Of a stretch of 64,000 bases of DNA, positions 57,509 to 64,000 are shown in pieces. This DNA comes from Datisca glomerata (Eukaryota > Streptophyta > Magnoliopsida > Cucurbitales > Datiscaceae). The translations under genes were made by a program, and so were the position numbers. Location of the stretch: NCBI GenBank assembly GCA_003255025.1, contig QANY01005060.1, forward strand, positions 682,001-746,000. The letters are read 5' to 3'. The stretch's first letter is position 1; each line of letters begins with the position of its first letter. The notes beneath the pieces are model-generated. The model did no database searches. It saw nothing but the letters and a program-made list of their open reading frames with translations, and was not told the DNA's origin.

Positions 57509-59322
57509 ATGTGGTTCCTAGGATTCTCCACCACCAACCCAAGAAACCTGTGGATAGTTGGAGCTGTTGTGGTTGTCATTATTCTGACCCAAATACTAAA
57601 GAGATTGGCTCTCCACTTGGAGGGTCGGACTAGAAACGGTGAAACGGAGATCTCAAAATCTAATAATAATGATTGTAGTTGTTACAATGGAGTGAATAGA
57701 AGTGTTGTTATAAGGACGTATGCACTTGAAGAGTTGAAGACGACTACAAGGAATTTTAGAGTAGAAATAGGAAAGGGAGCCACTTCGGTTGTGTATCTGG
57801 CGGAGATGGGGGATGGAAGATATGGGGCTGTGAAGCGGGTGATGGAAAAGAAAGGTGGTAGCAAAAAGATGTTCTTGGATGAAGTCTCTGTTTTGCTTCG
57901 TATTTCACATCCCAATTTAGTTGGCTTGTTGGGTTTCTGCCTGGAGCAAGGTAAGTAGGTCTGATTATTTGATCCATTTGTCTTTAGTCCATCCGCGGAT
58001 TCAGATTCTCAGCAATTGCGGTTAACAGCTGAAAAGTCGGTCCATTCACGATCTGATTTGGACGACTGAAATCAGACTAATTTAAAATGGAAAAAAAATC
58101 ACTTCATTTTGGTTTGGACAGTCTAGATCACATGAGATGGAAGTTAAACTTGTTCGCCCACAAGCACACACTAATTGATATAAGGTCATTGAATGGCCTT
58201 ATCCTTTTACTTATGAAAATCAAGACTACTATCTTTGAACTTGATCATTTGTCTAATTTATCTTCTTGTTACATGTCTCGCTGCTGCGCTTTTACCATGT
58301 GTATATATTTTTCTTCCTTCAAACTCATATGCGCAAGATTATTTACATTTAACTTCCTATCTTATGACGTGGCAAAATGTTAATAGTGAGAGGTGCAATA
58401 TGCAATGAGATAGGTAAATATGACATAAGATAATCGTGAAGTGTTTTGACTAGTTAGACATAGTGATTGCTCTCCAAGAGTCACTGGTTCTTTCTGTTTT
58501 CACGATCACTAAAAGTTTTCCTAGTCGTTAACTTCAAGATCGGTGAGTTTAATTAGATTGCAGCTCGCGTACTTCTTTATCCAAAAAAAAAGTTGACAAA
58601 ATATCTTGTTCCTTGTCATCTTATATATACTTGGACTAACCATACTATACATGAAAGCAGGGGAACAACTACTATTGCTGGAATATGTACCAAACAAGAG
58701 CCTATTTGAGAAAATGCACACGTACAATGGTCAATCCTCAGGAATACTAACATGGTCAAACCGCTTGAGCATTGCCTTAGATATCGCACAGGCCTTGGAT
58801 TACCTCCATTCACAAGCAGACCCACCTATAATTCACAGAGATGTAAAGTCCTCTAACATCCTCTTAATAGACAACCATCATGCCAAGCTTGCTGATTTTG
58901 GGCTCTGCAAATTTGGCCACTTCAACGACTCCCCTTCACCAACGACTGTAAAAGGCTCTTTTGGTTACGTTGACATTACTTACCTTCAAACAGGCTTCGT
59001 GTCTCCGAAAAGCGATGTATATAGCTTTGGAGTGCTATTGTTGGAGCTAATAACAGGTCTCAAATCAATGCAAGGCTCTTTCACTCTTGCTGAATGGAGT
59101 GAGCAATTTAGGAAGAGTAGTGATGATTTACATGTTTTGGCTTCAATGTTGGACCCTAAACTTAATGGTGATGTAGATTTGGTGCAGTTACGAGTGCTTA
59201 TTGATATAGCTAACTTGGCTTTACTTGATAATCCACAAGGCAGGCCTGATATGAAGCATGTTGTTGATATGATATCTAATTGTTTGGGGCCAATAATAGA
59301 TCACTCTCATTTGCCTGTGTAA
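57509..59322 (+). CDS. Receptor-like kinase without ectodomain, two exons, 367 aa
   Basis: Exons 57509-57950 and 58661-59322, with donor AAG|GTAAGT and acceptor GCAG; the frame is kept (CAA G|GG GAA). The ATG at 57509 puts a single membrane helix at residues ~14-33 (WIVGAVVVVIILTQIL) almost at the N-terminus; an upstream ATG (57368) would give 414 aa. Kinase features: Gly loop IGKGATSVVY (87-96), Lys in AVKRV (~109), HRDVKSSN (206-213), DFG (226-228), SPKSDVYSFGVLLLELITG. The usual GTFGYLDPEY reads GSFGYVDITY (246-255), so the P+1/APE-like segment is altered. It belongs to the plant RLK/Pelle group; subfamily and ligand unknown. No stop or shift, so probably expressed. Confidence 0.82.
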
Positions 59323-60324
59323 TTAAGGTCCTCTTTTGTTTTGAAGAGAATTGCAGAGAGTAGTTCGGGAGATCTGCACCATAGTCTAGACCTCCAATCG
59401 TGATTAAAAACGCATTGTGAGATGCATTTTGACCGTCCATTATGTAGTGAGCGATCAGATCTCTCTACTGTTCAGAACGGTAGAAAATTCATATTCATGT
59501 TCTAATTGCTTGTTTGAACAAATGCTGAAAATTAAGACAGCATTACTTTTACCTTCTACCTAATTTGTCTTTCAATCTTTTACGGTGAATGTTTATAAAT
59601 GTTGTTGGACCTTCCGTGGAGAAACTATAGCTCGACTGGCAGCCTCATTGTGTCTTTCTAATAATTTCAAGTCCAAGGATTCACTCATCCCAAGCGTAAC
59701 ATTAATTAAGACCACCAACTATTATAGAATAACAAAACAGTATTATCATCTAAATCGGACATTAATTGAGAAGCAACTTTAATGTTTAAGAAGGGAAAAA
59801 AGAGAGTGGAGAAGAAGACAAGGACGGGTAAATAGTTATTTACGTGTGAATTTTCCTAAAAGATTCCATCTGTTTTATTGACAAAAAAGGGGTTCATGAA
59901 TTGGGGCATTATTTTTTTTCAATCCAAATGGTCAAGGATCCTACACTGAGATCCAATAACGTTGCACTTTATTCTATGTTCATGTTTCCAAAATTTTCCG
60001 ACTTTTATAATCTCTATATAATATTACAATTGTTCTTCAAAGAACAGAACCTCCAATCAGAACCCGTATTTTGAAAGCATAGATTACTATGGCCTTCGGG
60101 TGTCCAGATTTGATCTACTTTCGGCTTACCTACAGTGATCCAATGGAAGACTAAATCTCAGAATTGACAACGTACCTGTAATGACGCATGACCCATTCTT
60201 TTTTCATGCATCAGCCGTCTTTCTTTAGTTGCAATTCGATGATTTTAATGTATATTAACCAAGAGTCCATTTTTTGGTACCAAGCATTACGGTTTTGGAG
60301 ATTGTTCTGCTGATCCTTAACTAA
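59323..60324. other. 3' flank of the kinase gene, intergenic
   Basis: No coding region or repeat boundary recognised. The short plus-strand frame at 59585-59782 has no domain. Confidence 0.45.
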
Positions 60325-61215
60325 GCTATTTTTAAAAAAAATCATAAAAATAGCCTTATTTATAAAAACATCAAAACTAGCTAGTTTAATGGTGGCGTGC
60401 TTCTCGAGAAATAAAATTTGACGCTAAATAAAAAACTTCAGTAAAAAAATAGCAGAGAATTAGATGTAGATAGTATATAAAATTTATACTATATATAATA
60501 TATTGGCATTTCATTTTTTTACAAAATTTATGGTGTTTTTAAAATATATATGTTATATATTTAGTAAATTTATGGTATGTATTAGATAGTATATTTCACA
60601 TTAGTTAGGTTTTGTGTAATTAGAATGTTAGATGATATTTTTTCACTATTTATTGTATGTATATAATATACTTTGTAATAAATATAATTACATTTATATA
60701 AACGTTGCTTGAAATCTTAAATTTCATGAATACTAAATTAATACAAATACACTCACAATCTCATACGGAGGTACACACACATATGTTATTCAACACATGA
60801 TTGTTTTGATGTTATTATTTATGGCGATAATAATAGGTGGGTGGGTACCTAAATTTGTAATCAGTTAAAAAATTAATTAATTTATTAAATTCATTAATTG
60901 ATTAATTTAATTAATTAAAATAATAATTAATCAATTAGTTAATTTTGTTATTCGAGAAAATGAGATAAATGAGAAAGAGGGAAAAAATTGACGATTTAAA
61001 AGAGGGTAGTGGGCTGGGTGCTTTGGTGGAGAGGAGAGTGGGTTGGGTGGGAGAGGCTGGTTGGAGAGGGCTTGGAGGTGAGAAGTTAGAAGGGGGAAGG
61101 ATGAGCTTGGGCTGGGTGGCAGCAGATTCGGCTGGAGACGTGGATTTCGGGTGATTAGTGGCTATTTTTTTTATTTATGTTTGTTTTTAGGTTATTTGTG
61201 TATTTTTTTTCTAAA
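60325..61215. mobile_element. Non-autonomous MULE-type element, copy 2 (inverted relative to 33905-34808)
   Basis: The plus strand here matches the reverse complement of 33905-34808 over most of its length. Shared blocks are TTTAAAATATATATGTT, CACATTAGTTAGGTTT, GATGATATTTTTTCA, ACACACA...TGTT, GGGTACCTA, TTAATTAATTTATTAAAT-type tracts, GATAAATG and the G-rich GTGGGTTGGGTGGG segment. AAAAATAGCC near 60345 and GTGGCTATTTTTTTTATTTA at 61160 are terminal motifs. Non-coding; the Gly/Arg-rich frame at 60969-61154 is a by-product of the G-rich part. Confidence 0.65.
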
Positions 61216-61338
61216 AAATTGCTCATTCTCGATGAAAGTTCGATAATTATGCGTTGCAAACTATCAAATAAGGTTAATTCCAATTAAAAATGATCGGCTA
61301 AGATTTGGGTAATTTGGGTTTTAATGTATCTGATAGGG

Positions 61339-61724
61339 TGTTGACCTTTCATGTGTAGAAACTTTAGGGTAATTTTTATTTTTATAATGGACTAAATAGA
61401 AATATCAAAATATAACAAATATGTTATCTATAAGTAGTTATGGTCTCTATATCACACGATTTAAGAGAAAATATACAATTCTCTCTAATATTTCATCATT
61501 AGAGAGAACCGAAGAGACTTGATCAAAATGGATTCTCTCTTAGAGAATCATGTAAATCTAGAAGATAAATCATTCAGCTCTAGAAGTGATCTATTGGCAT
61601 GGATTTATGTACATTTCTGCTTAATTCGTTATTTTATTTTTAGTGTTTGAACATGAGTTTTTTAGATTCTTGAGATACAATTTATACCGATTATGAATTT
61701 TTCTTTAACAAGTAGTATCAGAGC
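61339..61724 (+). mobile_element. Candidate solo or truncated LTR with primer-binding site
   Basis: TGTTGACC at 61339 and TTTAACA ending at 61710 would bound a 372-bp LTR (TG...CA). AG and then TAGTATCAGAGC (61713-61724), a tRNA-Met-type primer-binding site, follow at the correct spacing. TTAGAGAGAA-type repeats occur inside (61490-61545). No matching second LTR or gag/pol was found downstream, so this is the 5' end of a truncated or small element. The left edge is the less certain one. Confidence 0.5.
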
Positions 61725-62760
61725 TACTTCATGTTGAATTATTGAGAATTAGATTTGAGTTTAGATCTATGATTATAGGCGATTATATGAATATATATGG
61801 TGTTCATGAATTTGATAATTATATGCACGCCGCGTCGGCAAGGAGCACTGCGGCAACATGGACTGGAAGCAAAGTGACCACTATGGACGAGTTTGATTCA
61901 AGTTTTATAAGATCATTGATAAGAAAATGATTAATAGGTATATGACAGTGGAAATTATAGTAGAAAGAACACATGATTACTATGTTTGATAATGTATTAG
62001 AATCTTGTAGTAGATTAATGGGAATATAAGATTACTGTGGTTGGCTTGTAAAACTTTTTAAATGATGATTTTTATGAATTCATAGTTTTATATTTTTATC
62101 CTTAAAATATTTTGAAGAGCTAATAATAGTTAGTTAAAATAATAATCTGAATACTATAGAAAACTTAATATTTACAAAAATTAGATTGCAAAAATTAAAA
62201 TGTGAAAAGTTTTAAAGAGAACAAAATCAAATTTAAAATATCTAAATCCTATTGAAAATTAGGTTAAAATCATTAAAATTTGGGTTAACAAAGTTCAAAC
62301 CCATTAAAATTCCAAAACGCATTAGAAAGCTGATACTTTTGAAAAGAAAAAACAAAACAAAGCTATTAAATTTACCATTTTGAGATCCCACAACGAAAAT
62401 ATAACATATTGTCTTCTTATATGATAGCAAAGTATTAGCAAGACATATAAAAAATAAAAAAGAGAGAAACCTACTAATGCATTTTTTTTATAAAAAGGTA
62501 AAAGACTTTTTATAAAAAGGTAAAAGATTGATGAGATAGATCTTTAATAGGAAGGGGGAAGAGGGGGGGGATAAGGAGGGTCAATCTTCAATTCCTCCTC
62601 AAGAGATGATGTATTATATACCTATTTAAAGAGGGTATCCCATTCCTAAGAGAATTGAATTGCCTTTGAAATTCTCAAAACAAACATAATAATCTTCTAG
62701 ATTCTCGTCCGTGGTACAATCTCACCTCAATATGTCTTAAAGCAAATGACCTCTAAAAAT
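61725..62760. other. Non-coding sequence after the primer-binding site
   Basis: No gag or pol similarity recognised. It contains a 21-bp direct repeat (TTTTATAAAAAGGTAAAAGA, near 62485-62530) and a G-rich run GGAAGGGGGAAGAGGGGGGG near 62550 that could be a polypurine tract, but no LTR similar to 61339-61710 follows it. Confidence 0.4.
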
Positions 62761-62770
62761 TTCATAAATA

Positions 62771-62925
62771 CACGGGCCGATTGGCCCGTGAGAAGGAACA
62801 GATGTGGGCTTCGGCCACAGCTGACAGTTATTTAAAAAAAAGGAGGTTGTTGGCTTCTGCCCACAGAAGTTATTATTGATTAAAAAAAATTTCTGCCGTT
62901 GGGGAATTCCCCAGCCCTCACAGTA
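62771..62925. repeat. Cluster of short hairpins/palindromes
   Basis: CACGGGCC (62771-62778) pairs with GGCCCGTG (62783-62790) over a GATT loop. TGTGG...CCACA lies near 62803-62819. CTTCTG (62854-62859) pairs with CAGAAG (62864-62869). TGGGGAATTCCCCA (62900-62913) is a perfect palindrome. Each is followed by CA(C)AG...AGTTATT- or AGTAACTT-like text and a poly-A or poly-T run, giving a loose ~50-bp periodicity in otherwise AT-rich DNA. Function unknown. Confidence 0.6.
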
Positions 62926-62929
62926 ACTT

Positions 62930-64000
62930 TTGTTTTTTTAAGTTTTAATTAATTTAATTAAATTACTTTTAGGGATTATTTAATTAAATTGGTTTGAGAT
63001 TTATTTATCAATTAATTAAATTAATTTTAAGTAATTAAATTAATTTTAAGGATCATAAATTAATTTTTATCAATTAATTTCAGGATTAATTACGGTACAA
63101 ATTTTAAATTCGAACATTGGTACATTAAATATATTTCAAAATGAATTAATTGAAGCAACATGTCACTAAAATTATATCTCTTATGAAAATTAATTTTATC
63201 TTAAAATATAAACGATTATGTGCGTGTAACTTATGTGAATACTAACCAACCTAAAGGAAGGTAAATATTTGACAGAATTACATGTGCTAATGTGGTAATA
63301 AATACATTATGATTATTCAATTTTATATGTGAACAACAAATCGACCTAAAGGAAGGTTTCTTTTTTGATATGTTCTTATCATCTGTATTTAATTATTACA
63401 CCAAGACATCACTGACAAGTTAATATTTTAGCCAAAGTTAAATTATTAATGGAGTGGCCGGTGTCTGAGATGGGGTTTACCTTTGTTTGAATTTATTATT
63501 ATTCTGGGACTTTTGTGAGCTTATAGGTTGGTTAGTTGTACTCTGTCAAGCTATTACTCCTACTAATATTACTGCCAACATCAAGCAAATAAAAGTACTA
63601 AATGACTCAAACTTCAAGTCCTAGAAAGAGAACATCTTGATAATTCTTGGAGTCATGTACCTCGACCTTACATTAATGACTGATTCTCCTTCACATCTTG
63701 TGATAAAAGTACATATGATGACAAGAGAGATATGTAAAGGTGGGAGAAATCAAATTGCATGCGTATGATGAACATGAAAAAAGCCATTCTAGAAGCATTC
63801 AGGGCATGTTGGGCCAATGGTTGTAAATTAAAGAAAAATAAGTTTGAACCACGAACGGTTTATGGATGGAATATCAAAATTTTCTCTAAACTTATTTAAT
63901 CGAATTGAATAATTAAAAATCAAAACAACAAACGATCATGCATATAAGTATTGAAATGAATAGAAAAATATTGAAACGATTTTCACCTTTGCAATGTATC
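62930..64000. other. Intergenic AT-rich DNA to the window end
   Basis: An AATTAATT-rich tract at 62940-63080. The motif CCTAAAGGAAGGT occurs twice (about 63250 and 63344). No gene, RNA gene or bounded repeat could be supported. Confidence 0.45.

Noticed and set aside
61339..62800. Complete small LTR element ending near 62800
   Set aside because: A primer-binding site and a G-rich tract exist, but no second LTR similar to 61339-61710 was found; only a short inverted AATCTAGAAGAT match.
1..64000. Novel defence or biosynthetic gene cluster
   Set aside because: The four host genes are unrelated and separated by transposons; all other coding traces belong to known mobile-element families.

Overview
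This window is nuclear DNA from a flowering plant, almost certainly a eudicot. It is AT-rich and intron-bearing, with plant-specific gene families and a dense, nested plant transposon landscape. Nothing bacterial or organellar was seen. Species-level placement is not possible from the sequence alone.

Host genes are few. From left to right they are: the 3' end of an ABCG14-like half-size ABC transporter (1-572, +); a nine-exon F-box gene, clearly a SKIP31 orthologue (35954-38463, +), which reads open throughout; a two-exon glycine-rich protein A3-like gene with an XYPPX repeat domain and a G-box promoter (50597-51223, +); and a two-exon receptor-like kinase with a transmembrane helix but no ectodomain (57509-59322, +).

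The rest is mobile DNA. 2.6-10.1 kb: a degenerate Ty3/gypsy Tat/Ogre-type element on the minus strand. It has two tandem arrays and a remnant antisense reading frame between pol and the 3' LTR. 10.1-12.9 kb: Ty1/copia remnants and a hAT-like fragment. 13.0-16.4 kb: a LINE-type DUF4283/zinc-knuckle reading frame split by an LTR element with almost no internal region. One LTR of that element carries a SINE and the other a 342-bp TRIM; in each case the sister LTR serves as the empty site. 17.9-23.5 kb: a complete but mutated Ty1/copia element with perfect TSDs. 25.7-33.9 kb: a Mutator-like element (MULE) with convergent transposase (-) and DUF1985 (+) genes, of the Kaonashi type but with no visible Ulp1 peptidase. 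33.9-35.6 kb: MULE-type non-autonomous elements, one of which has an inverted relative at 60.3-61.2 kb. 38.7-49.6 kb: TIR elements, a Tourist-like MITE with an internal empty-site control, and a captured L1 RNase H fragment. 51.9-56.9 kb: a Ty3/gypsy chromovirus. 61.3-61.7 kb: a lone LTR with a primer-binding site.

No host operon or pathway is visible; the four host genes are functionally unrelated. Domain calls come from recognising motifs by eye, with no database search. TE ends are given to within a few bases where LTR/TSD evidence exists, and otherwise only approximately.
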